Source: Entomortierella parvispora (lineage: Eukaryota > Mortierellomycota > Mortierellomycetes > Mortierellales > Mortierellaceae). Taken from it: a stretch of DNA of 64,000 nucleotides. This document shows positions 47,644 to 59,912 of the stretch, in pieces (positions within the stretch are counted from its first letter, which is position 1; every line of letters begins with the position of its first letter). The position numbers and the translations under genes were made by a program. The notes beneath the pieces are model-generated. The model was not told the DNA's origin, made no database searches, and saw only the letters and a list, made by a program, of their open reading frames with translations. The stretch lies in NCBI GenBank assembly GCA_963573315.1, contig OY752141.1:4216001-4280000 (forward strand), given 5' to 3'.

Positions 47644-48952
47644 TACCATATTGCCTCTTTCCCCCCTCCCGTCGCGACCATTGTTCTCGTTGTCTATCAT
47701 TATAAAGAAAATGCTTTCTTCTCCTTGGCAATTATATTCATTGCGAGTTCCTGTTTGAGACGGGGAGAATACACTTTGACCTGTAAATTCACAATGCAAT
47801 ACAAGGTCTCTCAACACAAACTATTGGTCTTGTTTTGACGTGTGGGTTCTGCAAGTTTGCGATAACCTGTTGCTAGCCACCATTGCTGTCCAAAAGTCAA
47901 GGGTCAGAAGTCGAGGGTCACCTGACATTTAAGGTAGCCTCGATCGCCGAAATGGATTTGAGAATCGGGTGTTTTTTCACGACCATAGGAAAGTTAAGGG
48001 AATTTCGATTTTATCGTCCACATCGACGCTCCTTGATGAGATACACTCAACGCACTTGGTCCCACGCGCGTGTGATGACTTTTTACTAGTGGGCATTGCT
48101 GTTCAAAGTTACCGGTCACCTGACAGTTACGGTAACTTCAAGTGGGGCCGCGGATCTGAGAATCGGGTGTTTTTTCACGACCATAGGAAAGTTAAGGGAT
48201 TTTCGATTTTATCATGCAAATCGATGCTCCTGGACAAGAAACACTCAACGCACTTGGTCCCACGCGCGTATGATGACTTTAAACTAGTGGACATTGCTTC
48301 TCAATGTCGCCGGTCACCTGACAGTTAACGTAACATCGAGCACCCGATAAAAAAGAAAAAAAAAAGGTCTGATTGACGATGTGGATCTTCACTCAAAATA
48401 GATCTGGACGCTTGTGCACAGACTAGATTGCATGAACATTCTGAGAGACGCCCTTAGTCTCGATGATTTGCAGCAAAAGTTGTAGCACAAAGGAGGGGGT
48501 GGTCGATGAAGCTGGTTCATACATCATACGAGAAAGTCTTGCAAAGGAGCGAGACGTTGGACCAAGATGAGCAGTCAATCAACCCAATAAGAGATAGAAT
48601 GTTCAAAAAGAAGATCTGATGCAGAATGATGAGGTTTTTTTTTACTTTTTTTAAGATGTGAAATTTGACAAGAAGTTTTGCTTTCACGTACAAAAAGAAA
48701 AAAGGAAAGAAAGAGGAGGGAGAGGGGATGTTGTTGGTCCAAGGGGTTCTGATGTTCAAACACAGAAGGGGGGGACGATACGATGCCAGGTTTGTGGGAA
48801 GGGTTTGCTATGCACAAGCAATTGCGAGAAAAAAAATATGATGAAATGGTAACAAGCAGAATGTATATGAAGAAATAAAAAAGAGAGGAAAAAAACATGA
48901 AAAATGAAGAGAGTAAACAACGGGGGCCCGCTTGCTTGCTGGATTGCCTGGC
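47644..48952. other. Intergenic region holding a 198-bp tandem repeat
   Basis: Between convergent genes. Apart from the 198-bp repeat (47916-48311) it contains A/T-rich sequence and homopolymers and no supported gene. Confidence 0.55.
47916..48311 (+). repeat. Two tandem 198-bp units
   Basis: Units start at GGTCACCTGAC at 47916, 48114 and 48312 (third start only). The blocks GAATCGGGTGTTTTTTCACG and CACTTGGTCCCACGCGCGT are identical in both units, while 30-60 base segments between them have diverged. 198 is a multiple of three, and the frame 47969-48328 stays open through both units. Confidence 0.92.
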
Positions 48953-51060
48953 TTAGATGAGGTCCATGACATCAAACAACATGCTGACACTCTCGCCATT
49001 GTGTATCCTGCGGATGGCCTCTGCAAAGATGGGGGCGACGTTAAAGACCTTCATCTTTGGGCAACCGGCCAAATGTTCCTCCTGAGGGATACTGTTGCTG
49101 ACAATGACCTGGTCGATGCACGAGTTTTGGATACGCTGGATAGCATCGCCCGACATGATGGCGTGGGTGATGATGGCGTAAATCTTTTGGGCGCCGTTCA
49201 ACTGCAACACCTTGGCGGCCTTGGTGATTGTAAAAGAAGTATCGGCGATATCGTCGACCAGAATGCAGACCTTGTCCTTGACATCTCCAACCAACATCAT
49301 GTCAGACTTGTGAGGGGCCTGAATCTGACGACGCTCCTTGTGAATCAATGCAAACTCCATGCCGAGCTTGTCTGCAATGACGGTCGCACGCTTGGCACCA
49401 CCGGCATCGGGCGAGACCACGACGGCGTCCTCCCAGTTGGGGATTTTTTCCCGAATGTATTTGACCATCAAGGGCTGTCCGTACAAGTTGTCCACGGGGA
49501 TGTCAAAGAAGCCCTGGAACTGAGGGTCGTGCAAGTCCATGGTAATAATATGATCCGCGCCTGTTTTGTTGTTGTTGTTGTCATTGTTGAGATTTTTCGT
49601 TTAAAGGGTGACGGTGGTTGTGTCCATGCAAGATGATGTTGCACAAGCAGAACGGAGATGAAAAAAATGTGTGGGGAAAGAAAAAAAAATGAAATCAGTT
49701 AGCCATCCATCGATTATCCAAAGAAAAAGAAAGAAAAAAAAGATCCCCCAAAAGACGGCAATAACCATGTCCCATCCATCTTCTTACCGGCAGTGACAAG
49801 GAGGTTGGCAATGAGGGTTCCGGAGCGAGCGACCCAGTGCTTGTATCCAGGCTTTTGAGGGTTGACCTGGTCAGTGGTGACACAGATCTGGGAGGGACTT
49901 CCACTGCCAGAGTGAGTGCCTCCAGCGATGCCGTTGATGGCGGGAATGTTGAGGTGGCTGGGTTGCGACGTTGCCTGGGGACGGATGCCGCGGGGAGCGA
50001 GATGACGGGGCTTTGCAACCTCGCCCTCTACTCTCAAAGCCGACAAGGCTGGGATCACGCCAGCTTGTCCATTGGCGCCAGAGGGAGAGAGCGTGGGCGA
50101 AGTCGCAGCAGACTCAATGTCCGAGTTGGATTCGTTGGTCGAGTCAAACATCTTGTCAAAGGGGTTCTTGCGATCGATCCTGTCCAAGTTTGGGGTCTGA
50201 AGGGGTGTTCCAGCAGGTGTGACGGGGAGCGAGAAGGGCGTGCTGGCGCCGGTGTAGCCGAAAAAGACGTTGGCGGGCACACGGGACAAGGGCATGCCGT
50301 TCTTCTTGTAGGGAGCATCGGGCTGACGGGCATAGGGGAAGCAGGGGATGACAGCTGTAATGCGACGCGCGCTGGCAGTCTTGCACGCAGCTGATCAGGA
50401 TCGCAAGGATGATTGGATCGTTGTTTGCGCAAAAGAGTCGACAGGACATGGGCCATGCAATAGGAGGTTGTAGAGAGAAGCAGGCCATCAGGTTAGCGGC
50501 GGTGCACGCATCATGGATGGAGGGGAGGTTCCATGGCCAAAGATAAAAACAGAAAACAGAAAAAGAAAAATGTTCAAACACGAGACATACCCAACATGAT
50601 CAGCAACTCCATGAGGTTGTCGTTGACGGCGCCGCAACCGGACTGGATGATAAAGACATCCTTGTTACGGACACTGTCGCCAATCTCGACATTGGTTTCC
50701 TTGTTGGCGAACTTTGTCAGCTTGACCTGGCCTGGGGAGACGCCGAGGCGGGCACAGATCTGATCGACCAAGGCCGGGTGCGAGCTGCCTAGAAGACGAG
50801 GACGAGGACGAGGACGGGGGAGATGGAGGGTGCGTTAGTCAGGATGGCTGCTTTGTTTGTTTGTTTATTTCTTTGCTCGGAGAGAGGAGTGGACTCCATC
50901 GATGGTATGGTTCCCCGCATCATATGGGAGTGAGGGTGAGAGCGAACGAAAAAAATAAATAAAAAAAATAAGGTCGGAGTGAACTGAGAAGAGAGAGAAA
51001 GAGAGATCGGGATTCCATTGTCATTATGTCATTACCACTAAAGACGACAATGTTGCGCAT
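48953..51060 (-). CDS. Ribose-phosphate pyrophosphokinase (PRPP synthetase) with large insertion
   Basis: Four exons (51060-51036, 50788-50591, 50390-49788, 49560-48953) give 477 residues; ordinary PRPP synthetases have about 320. Exon 1 encodes only MRNIVVFS. The N-half has [15 protein letters not shown], the ATP-binding region and [16 protein letters not shown]. The C-half has [30 protein letters not shown] and the PRPP loop [14 protein letters not shown]. Between them, about residues 120-245, is a Ser/Pro-rich insertion absent from bacterial enzymes. Yeast PRS1 and PRS5 are known to carry non-homologous insertions and to link to cell-wall integrity signalling; this may be a counterpart. 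The product makes PRPP for nucleotide, His and Trp synthesis. It is head-to-head with TFIIA-gamma. Confidence 0.94.
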
Positions 51061-51484
51061 GGTGGGTGTGTGTGTGTGTTGAGGAGAGAGAGAGGGAGAG
51101 AAAGAGAGAGGGAGAGAAAGAGAGAGAGAAGGTACACGCGGGAGTGAGCGCAGGACCAAGGCGGAAGGGGGGGGGGAGGGGTGGAGGACAAAGAAGACAA
51201 GAACAAGAAGAGAACAAGAACAAGAACAGGAAGAAGAAGAAAGAAGGTCTTCCTCGGCGTGCATTCAATTTCACACACATGCGGCCAGTCCGTCTCTCAC
51301 TGCCCACGGAGCGAACAGAATCCGAGTCAGAGTCACAGATCACGTGCGTGTGACGTGTCCTTTAAATAGCTCCCGCCGGGGTGTCCCTTTTTGCGCTGTT
51401 TTCGCCTCTTTCTCCCTCTTCCATCCATCGTATAAATACCTTTTGCTCGTCTTGTTCGTCTGCCTCTTCTCCGCTAGCTACAAT
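51061..51484. promoter_or_regulatory. Shared upstream region of PRPP synthetase and TFIIA-gamma
   Basis: 424 bases. 51080-51250 is a GA-rich block, and a TTTAAATAG followed by TATAAATACC (51431-51440) lies about 50 bases before the TFIIA-gamma start, a possible TATA element. Confidence 0.5.
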
Positions 51485-52166
51485 ATGTCCAACTACTATG
51501 AGCACTACCGCAAGAGCAGGTATCGTCTCTTGTCTCTTCTCCTGCTCTGTCGCTGGCACGAGATCCTCTCGCTGTCTGTCATTGTTCATTCAGTTGTTCA
51601 TGTCTCATTCCCTTGTTGATTTATTCTTCTTCTTCTTCTAGCATCGGTCTGGCGCTGATCGACTCTTTGGACGAGCTCATCCAATCGGGCCACATCAATC
51701 CACAGCTGGCCATGCGTGTCCTTGCTCAGGTAGGTATCTTTCTTTCCTTTGATCCCGTTCTCGCATCGTCTTTTTCTGTTCACCATGAAAGAACTGACCT
51801 TCTTCTTTCCTTGCTCGCTTGCATTGACTCTTTTTCCCGTGCTCCGTTTTCCTTGCATTGTATGTAGTATGACATGAGTATCGCAGAGGCACTGAGCTCG
51901 CGTGTCCGCAACAGAGCAACCGTCAAGGTAAAAACAACAAAAAAAAAAAAGTCTGTACTATTGTCTTACAAGCTTCAATATTGACTGACACACTCGCAAT
52001 ACACCCCTTTCCAAACTCATAGGCGCACTTGGATACCTATCGATCGCTGGACGACGTGTGGACCTTTGTGCTGCTGAACCCTACGTTCCGATTCGACTCT
52101 GATTCGGTGACGACAGACAAAGTCAAGGTGGTTGCCTGCAAGGCCAGGGTGCCCGGTGAAGCCTAA
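51485..52166 (+). CDS. TOA2: Transcription factor IIA small (gamma) subunit
   Basis: Four exons (51485-51519, 51642-51729, 51868-51927, 52023-52166) give 108 residues, the usual size. MSNYYEHYRKSSIGLAL, DELIQSGHINPQLAMRVL and HLDTYRSLDDVWTFVL are the conserved four-helix and beta-barrel elements; DKVKVVACKA closes the barrel. It pairs with the large subunit (encoded at 39382-40662) to bind TBP. Introns are short and all in GT-AG form. Confidence 0.97.
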
Positions 52167-53207
52167 GCCTAACGAGAAGGAACTCTTTCAAGAGTTCAAG
52201 AGGAGGGTGTGTGTCCAGTGTGGGGGCTCTTTTTCTTTCCTCTTGTCTCTCTTTCCTCCCTTCTCAATTGTATCATAACTACTCCTCTCCCTCTCCCAAT
52301 AAACTTGTACAAAAACGAAGCAAGGGCAAGAGTGGGACATGATGGAGAGGGGGTAGGGGTAGGAGTGGTGGATGAATGTGGCGAATGGGGGGGGGGGGGA
52401 GAAGGGGTGGGTGGTTGGATGAAGAAAAGTATCTACTGCGGACAAAGGACAGACAGACAAACCAGACGCCACTGAGCATTGACCACTTCTCACCTCATTC
52501 TCGCATGTGTGCGCCCCTTAACACTGCTCGCGTTGCATGCATGTGAATGCATGAATGAATTGTACCGGACCATGGGCCTTCCTTCCTCCCTTTCCTTCTT
52601 TGTCTTCCCGTCCCTCTTTATCCGCTGCATCCATCCTCGTGGGACACGGAGGACACAATTCTCTGTTTCATCCTCCACCTTCGAAGGACGCCTCCCTCCT
52701 CCGACCCGACTCACTTTACGCGTCCACTGTGCTCTCTTCTTCCTCTCCTTCAGCCTCTGTCTCTCCAGACCTTGACAGCACCAAGAGCATCCTCGACCTG
52801 GGACCCTGACTCGTCTCGACTCTTCTGCCGGCTGAACGAACAGCTTCTCCTTGATCAGCAGCCTTGACAAGAACGGATTATCAGGTATCTCCAGACCCAA
52901 GTCCCCTTTCATCAGTGTGGTTTTGAGTCTGGTCCATTTTATTCATTGGCACCATTCCCCCGTATCGCCATCTGCACCAATAACACAATAGCAACAGCCA
53001 GCAAGAAACACAATAACGACTTAACGACTTGACAAGCCTGCTGAAAGGTCGTTATTGACAACAACGTCCAGAACATCAACACTTACAGCAACGTCAAAAG
53101 TGGCTGCGGACTCTTCTTGTTCGCTTTTTTTGCCTGTACTCCTTTTTCTTTTTCTTTGTGCCTGCCGTGGGTTCATCCATCATAGACAACTTATCTACTA
53201 TCATATC
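52167..53207. other. Intergenic region with G-rich tract
   Basis: No gene supported. 52348-52420 is G-rich on the + strand, with a G14 run at 52386-52399 flanked by further G3-G5 blocks. The last 200 bases are the leader of the F-box gene; an in-frame ATG at 53055 would add 51 mostly hydrophobic residues, which I judged to be leader. Confidence 0.5.
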
Positions 53208-55314
53208 ATGTCGACCCCAAAAGTACAACGCCCGTCAGCCACGCCGCTCTTTTCGTCATCAAAGAACCGGCGAGGGTCTCTGTCCTCTCCTTGTCTTCCG
53301 ACGATCGGGACTACAGCTCATCACGTCTCAGGATCTACCAATGGGTCGAGCTCCGTCGAGGCTATGAACACCAAAGACAGGCGGGTGACATCTGTATCAA
53401 GAGGATCTTCTGCCTTGGCGCTCTTCAACCGCGCGGTGGGGCTTTCCCAGTTTAGATTAAGCGGCACGTCAGAGAAAGGGAAGAGTCGATCTCGGCTAGA
53501 AACAGGGACGACAACGACGACGGCAACAATGCTGATGGGATTCTCAGGATTTGGATCAACTTCAGAAGGGACCTTCTCGGAAGCTGAGGCTAGGACAGGA
53601 AGGGGGGTGGCGTCGTACCTGGCCAACGAGATTTTGCTTCTCATCTTTCGACATTTAATGGATCGCAAGAGTATTTTGAACTGCAGTCTGGTTTCATCCC
53701 ACTGGCACGGTCCCGCCCGCTCAGAGTTGGAGAGAATTATTCAGGACATGCCTTTTAACGGACAAGGTCTTGTGCATGCAATACGGTATGTGCGATGTAA
53801 TCCATCAAGCCACTGGGTCCTTTTGTTCTTCTTTGCTGATTTTGTTGTTGTTTGTTGTCAATTGGAGCAAACATTTGTGCACAAACCAACCTCTCATCCG
53901 TTGTTGCAAAACACCTCTCCTAACCAAAAACATAGAACACGATTTGCAGGCGATTCCTTCCCATTTATTTCAATGACGCTGTTTGACAAGTTGGTGTGCA
54001 ACCTCTCTGAGCTTTATTATCTCTCGAATCCAGAGACCAAGGCTGTCTTTGCGCCCGCGCACGCTCCCGACATGTTTTATCATCTCTTTTGGACTTGTTT
54101 GTTTATCGATCAAGAATTTCGAAACACCCGGTCGCGCCCCAAAGTCTCTTGTAATTACTTTGTCCATCTTTTGCAAAACGAAGGTGGAGGATACCCGCGC
54201 GAGTATTTTGACAAGAAAGTCCTAAAGGTGAGAGAAGTTGCGCTTTCTATTCTCTTTTTCTTTTTCTTCTTACTTGCGTTGTACAGTGTCCAGCAAAAAC
54301 CACTATACTCAAAGAAATTTCGCAATCGACTAGAGCATCTACAATGACATCAAAGCAAGGCCACTCTTACCGGCACCCCATCTGATCCGTGCCTTCCAGG
54401 AATATGATGGATCAATACCACAGACCAACAATACGACAGCTGGCGATCCGCCTGACGGGAATCCGCAATCACGGATAGGAGCCAGTCGGGATGGTCAACA
54501 ACCTCCGCCGCAGCAGCAGACATCGCCGTCGTCATCAACGTCATCACGACCGGGCGGTCATAGTCGTCAGAATTCATTACTGGACCTTGCAAGTTCTATC
54601 CGACACGAGTCCTTTGGGCGTCTTCGGCGGTGGTGGAGACATGTTCGGGAAGATGCCGACCAAAATCAAATTGGATGGGTCTCGCACTTGGAGACGCCCT
54701 TTGCATCAACATCTACAACACAGCCGCGACCCGCCCCTGGAGCTACGACTTCGATAACAGGAACAATTCAAAATCAATCTCAACAACAGCAAGAGGCCAC
54801 CGATTTTTCAATGGCTTCGTCTGCATCCTCGTCTCTATCCTTCAGCACAAGCGCGGCACAGCCCCTAACCACAGAGTTGGCAGCTTCCTCTACCACCTCC
54901 TCATCTTCGTCGTCGCGTTCGCACCCCCCACCATTGTTGCAGCACTCGGTCTCTTCGACTTTTCCAGCTGGGAATACTTCTTCAGGAGCGTCGTCCTTGT
55001 CACGGTCTAGATCAGGAGCCCAATCAGACCTGTCCATGGGACCTTCCTCGCCCAAGGCCAAGACAGGGGCCTCTCAATCTCATTCTTCACGAACGTTTCA
55101 CCTGCCTAGGAATGGTCAAGCTTCAGGAAGTGGAATGGGTCATGGAGTCTTGAACCAGGGCTTTACCCATGTCCCATTTGGGTGGCATCCGCAAGGAGAC
55201 GGCCTGGATGAGGTGGTCCAGTTCCCAGAACCCAAAAAGGCGAGCACTTTGGGAGAAGAGCATCAGATCCTGCAGTATTCGACCTTGATGCTTGAATTGG
55301 AGTCGGATGATTGA
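53208..55314 (+). CDS. F-box protein
   Basis: Three exons (53208-53785, 53936-54227, 54334-55314) join in phase to 616 residues. An F-box lies near residues 135-180: LANEILLLIFRHLMDRKSIL then CSLVSSHWH. F-box proteins bind Skp1 and bring substrates to SCF ubiquitin ligases. A second conserved segment follows (DKLVCNLSELYYLSNPETKA, APDMFYHLFWTCLFIDQEF), then a long Ser/Thr/Pro/Gln-rich tail. No WD40 or LRR was seen, so the substrate is unknown. The acceptors chosen (after CATAG at 53935 and CTAG at 54333) are the ones that keep the conserved frame open. The start could lie upstream at 53055. Confidence 0.8.
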
Positions 55315-55538
55315 AGCACAAACAAAAACAAAGACCAAATGCCAGTGATGCGCGAGCCCGGATTTTTTTGTTGGTCGTTACCTTGGTAACCGTTTGTTGA
55401 TCCAATTTTTTCTTTTTTCTTCTGATTTTTTTTGTCGTGTTTATTAAATACAGAAAGTGGGACAATCTCCTTCAGTCTTTCCCATTCATTTGGGCTGATA
55501 TTATTTTTCGCTTCCTGAAGGGGTTTTATCGTTGGGTA

Positions 55539-57831
55539 TCATTTCCCCATTAACTATGAGAGAAAAAAAAATAATATGGAAAAACGTTTGTCAAATTCTA
55601 CTCCATCACTTATAAGGGGGGTGCGGCAAAGAGAAAGAGTTTTTTGCAATTGGCCACTTACATTATTAAAGAAGAGTTTTCCAGCTTCTTCTTCTGTCAT
55701 GGGTTTCTTTGCAGGGCCTTGAAAGTTACTGGGTCGTCTGGATGAAGATTGTGGCTGTGGTGGGGCCGATTTCATGTAGGCGTCTCCATGGCCTCCCTCA
55801 TATTCGTCGTCGTCACTCTCTTCCAGCCACCGAAAGTCGCCATCGTTCTTGACAAACTGCGGAGCTTTTCGATCATTGTTGGACCGGGCGTGCTTTTGTC
55901 CGCGTGCAGGCGGATCAACGTTAGGAGGTGTATGGGAAGATGCTGTTGGAACAGAGGCAGGTGTCTCGCGTAACTGCTGCATGGTTTTAGAAGGGGGTTC
56001 GACAGGTGAGGTCGGTGAACGGGACACTGTATCCTGGTGAGAAGTCGTTGATCGTCGGGTATGGATCGGATTGATCTAAACATTACGGAGCGAGCAGAGA
56101 GGACAGGAAAAAAGTCAGTAAGCGATGAATGGTATTCGTAGCAAGGAATTCAATTCGTGCAAAGGCTCTTACCTGCTTGAAAAAGTCGGCAATTGCCCCT
56201 GGCGCGGAGGCAGTGAGGAGACTACTCCCTGAGGCTGGTATCGATGGGCGAGTCGGAGAATGTTGTGGCGTTGTCGAGGAGGGTGCTGATCCGTGACCAG
56301 GTGGTTTGACCACTGTTGTATACACGACAGGTCGCACTTTGTAATTGTATCGGGCTTTTGTCGTCCGAGCTCCAGGTCCTGAAGTCCCAAGCGGGATAAT
56401 TTGATCCTGGTGTCCAGCAAAGACAGAGTTTGGTGCAATGACATGACGAGAGGACGAAGACGTGGGAAGCTGTATCCTGCTCACGGTGGTCGATGGGATC
56501 GGTCGTCGGGTATTAGTCGGTGTGTTGGTTGAGTATGTCCTGCTTTTGGGTGGTGGGTATGGATTGCTTTTGTACATTTGCGTGCTAATTTAACGGTGAA
56601 AAGTAGTAAGTTGTATGTTGTTTTCATTTCCCAAAGCAAACATGTCTAGGGATTCCTGGATGAAAGGTAACTTACATCTTTCGAGCTTCCTCTCTAGCCT
56701 TTTCAAAGAGTGTTTTCTTTTTTGGTGCCACCGATCCCCATCCGGACGATCCAGATGCGGGCCGTATCGTCTTTTTGGGAAGTCTTAAGGTTGGATCAAC
56801 AATGACGCTTCGATCCTGTCGAATCTTGTCATGACGTGAATACGATTGTCGAAGCTTCGCTCGCTCTCTTTCGTATCGCTCCAGCTCTTCCTGTTCTTTA
56901 GCCTAATCAAACATGAGGAGACAATGACATCTTGTTAGCCATTGAAGCAAGCCAGACGTGATAGGGAGCTCCTGATATCAACAAGACAGCAAACAGTGTT
57001 GAAGTCAAAAAAAAAGAAAAATAGAGAAGAAACACTTGCCAAATATTTAGCACGCCATTCACCACTTTGATCGTAGGTCGAATTCTCCTCCCGAAAGTCC
57101 TTGTACTTGTTTAGCGCATGGTGATACCAAAGTTCTATAACAGAACACAGAAGAAATGATTCTAGTTCAGTTATTCTCTCTCAGAAATCGTTTCGCGAAT
57201 TGAATCCTCTATGAACCGGATGATCGCGGTCCCCTTACCATCCGTCATTTCGTCAAGACCCTGTGATGTCAATTAAAGAAGGGGAGTCAGTTTCCTGATA
57301 GACACAACTAGAGGATGCTAACGTATGCCATAATATCCTGAGGCGCAGACTCACCTCTGTGTGCTCTTCGATGCGCGTGAGTTGCTTCACTAGATATTGA
57401 ATAAAAAAGTGTAATGGACGTTAGAGATGCTTTTTCCTTGAGCTAATCAGCCTCGTCGTGGCTCAGTGAGAAGGGTATAGGCATGCGCGTACCGCTACAT
57501 TTCTTGAGGACGCTTTCTATTAGGTAGTAGGGCGTTGCACCAAGATCTTCCAGTACTACCAAAATGAGAGATTGAAAAAGGATGCAAGTTGCCAAGTGGA
57601 TTAGTTCTCTTGATGAATGTTGCTGGCGGGCGGTAGGACACAAAAAAGAAACCTACAGTCGACATATCGGTCCAGAGTCGAGATGCAAATTTCCCGAAGA
57701 GACGGCACAGTCGATCTTGTATCGGCGGGGTGATGTCCCACCAAGTCAATGTCTACAGGCCGGCCATCATCGCCGACAAAGTCCGAGCCCCACTCTGATC
57801 CCAGACGGTGCCCTGTCCCGGAAAAGGCCAT
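55539..57831 (-). CDS. Elongin A-like transcription elongation factor
   Basis: Nine exons (57831-57657, 57555-57493, 57389-57355, 57260-57239, 57134-57040, 56902-56676, 56584-56173, 56075-55662, 55553-55539) join in phase to 485 residues. The Elongin A domain spans roughly residues 40-125: VPSLREICISTLDRYVD, GATPYYLIESVLKKCS, QLTRIEEHTE and ELWYHHALNKYKDF. Elongin A stimulates RNA polymerase II elongation and, with Elongin B/C, can form a ubiquitin ligase. A charged region (EELERYERERAKLRQ) and a Ser/Pro-rich tail follow; the last exon adds only LMGK. Intron 5 (57039-56903) needs a GC donor (TTG|GCAAGT); using the next GT would put a stop at the joint. It is divergent from TAF10. Confidence 0.9.
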
Positions 57832-58279
57832 GGTCGCTCAGGTATAGAGATGAAAGATGAATTCTCCTCCTGTGTGTGCGGCTAACGTTTGATCCGTATC
57901 GCTTTGTTTAGTTCCGTTTCGTTCGTCTGTTTGGCCAAGAGAGATAAAGAGAGAGAGGAGACGACGGCCCACAGATTATCAGAGTCAAGAGGTGAGGATG
58001 GGTTGGGAAGAGAAGAGAGAGGTGGAAACAGCAGCAAAACGTTTTATACCTTTTCAAGTCCACGTGACCACTCGACAAGCCACCCTGTGCCTCTGTCCCT
58101 CTTCATCGCCACAGGCGGCAATCAGCTCATGGCATTACTCAAGTCTATTTCACCTTCAGGACCGCCAAGGACCAGCCCCCCCTCTCGACATTAGAACTGG
58201 GCGCAGGAAGTCAAGAGCAAAATAGATACACGATTCCCTTAACAACTGCGCAAAAAAATATCACAAGACTTTGCGTCTG
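57832..58279. promoter_or_regulatory. Shared upstream region of Elongin A and TAF10
   Basis: 448 bases between two divergent RNA polymerase II factor genes. No specific motif was recognised. Confidence 0.45.
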
Positions 58280-59729
58280 ATGTCGGACAACAGCTCAAAC
58301 TCCAGCAACGGCACCATCGAGGACTCCAACATGGACAGTCCCCAGCTTTCCAGCGCAAGCATCAGCGCCAGTGGCAGTGGTTCTAGCACCCCAGCCCGTG
58401 TAGTCATCCCAGACACGGAATCGACCTCTGCTGTTGGTTCGTCATCCGCAACGCCCATGGACCAGGACACGCCCATGCCCGCCGCTGTGGCTTCCCCTGC
58501 CGCCACATCCTTTAACAATAACAGCAGCTCGGCCGTCTCTTCACCCGCACAAGAGCAATCACAGCAGCAGCAAGCATCTCTTCAGCAGCAGCATTCACAA
58601 CCCTCCCCCTTGGCCTCGAGTCCAATGACGGGCGTCGTCGCGTCCTCGTCCTCACCTGCGACTTCTCAAACGCAGATGCAGGATGTCACGACTGGATCTT
58701 CATTGAGCTTACCCCCGTCTTCAGAAAACACACCCGTGACCTCTTCCTCTTCAACACCCATCCATGTACCCTCTACATCTACCTCAGCATCAGCACCGGC
58801 ACCTGCAGCGTCAGGGTCATCCAACACTACGCCATTTTACACGGCGGGATCCACGATCACTCAGGCTCAACGGGAACAACATTTGTTGCTCCTTGAAAAA
58901 CAGGCCAAGGCACAACAGGCTCAGGCTCATCTTTTGCAACTTCAGCGCGCCCAAGCACAGGCGGAAGCCGCGGCAGCAGCTGCATCAGGAGGAGGAGGCT
59001 CTAGTTCATTGTCGCCTGGAACCCCTTTAGCCGCCCATCATACCCAGGCCGTGGGCGTGGCACTGCAGTCGCGGAAAGAAGAGGAGCTTAACAGAAAAGA
59101 CAGGACATTGGCAGAGTTTTTGCCCATGATGGAGAATTACAACCCCATTGTAAGTGTCGAAAGTTTAAGAAGGATGATTTTATTGGTGAAAATGTCGATG
59201 GAGAAAGAGAACTTGCTTCTAACCATGGACATTTTTATAATGTCTCCCCCCCGCCCTTCATAGATCCCGGATGCAGTAACAGATTATTATCTGAGCAGGA
59301 CAGGATTCGATTGCGACGACGTCAGAATGTAAGGATAGAGGCTGAGAAGTAATCGCCATTGTGATCTCAATGGGCTTTGGACACTGCTGACTCACCCTAT
59401 ACGTGTTATATTTGAAATCAATCTTTAGCAAACGATTGTTGGCTTTGGCGGCACAAAAGTTTGTTTCTGACATTGCTACGGATGCCTTCCAATACTGCAA
59501 AGTGCGGCAGCAAAGTCAAAAGCGTGGGCCACCTGGCAAGGTAACAATTTTTTTTTATGTTGTTGCTATCTTTTGTGCAGAATGGGACACATGTTGACTT
59601 TTTTGTTTTGTTATCTTGGCTTTTCATCCTGAATTCTAGGAAAAGAAGACTGTTTTGACCATGGAGGACCTCTCGGACGCACTTGGCGAATATGGAATTA
59701 ATGTCAAGAAGCCAGACTATTTCCTTTAG
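58280..59729 (+). CDS. TAF10: TAF10 (TFIID/SAGA subunit)
   Basis: Four exons (58280-59149, 59264-59328, 59429-59540, 59640-59729) give 378 residues. The C-terminal 105 residues are a TAF10 histone fold: DRTLAEFLPMMENYNPIIPD, AVTDYYLSRTGF, LLALAAQKFVSDIATDAFQY, LTMEDLSDALGEYGINVKKP. TAF10 is shared by TFIID and SAGA and pairs with TAF3, TAF8 or SPT7-type partners. The N-terminal 270 residues are Ser/Gln/Thr-rich with an Ala/Gln helix (KAQQAQAHLLQLQRAQAQAE) before the fold. The start MSDNSSNSSNG is the first good ATG; the conserved fold fixes all three introns. Confidence 0.95.
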
Positions 59730-59912
59730 CAAGACCCTTTTTTTTTGTTTGGCGCTTTTCTATCTTTTTCAGAGAATAATCAACCCCCCATTAAAATGAA
59801 AAGATGAAAAACGATGTTTGTCAGGATATACACGAAAGTGGTTTATTTGACATGTGCTATAGTACAAAAAGTGGATGCAGTGAATGGAATGTAATCAACT
59901 GGGCCCGTTTCT

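Noticed and set aside
48932..49636. 234-codon forward open frame opposite the PRPP synthetase
   Set aside because: Antisense shadow of strongly conserved coding sequence.
53055..53207. N-terminal extension of the F-box protein
   Set aside because: The added residues are hydrophobic leader-like translation and the ATG at 53208 starts normal coding sequence; kept only as an alternative.
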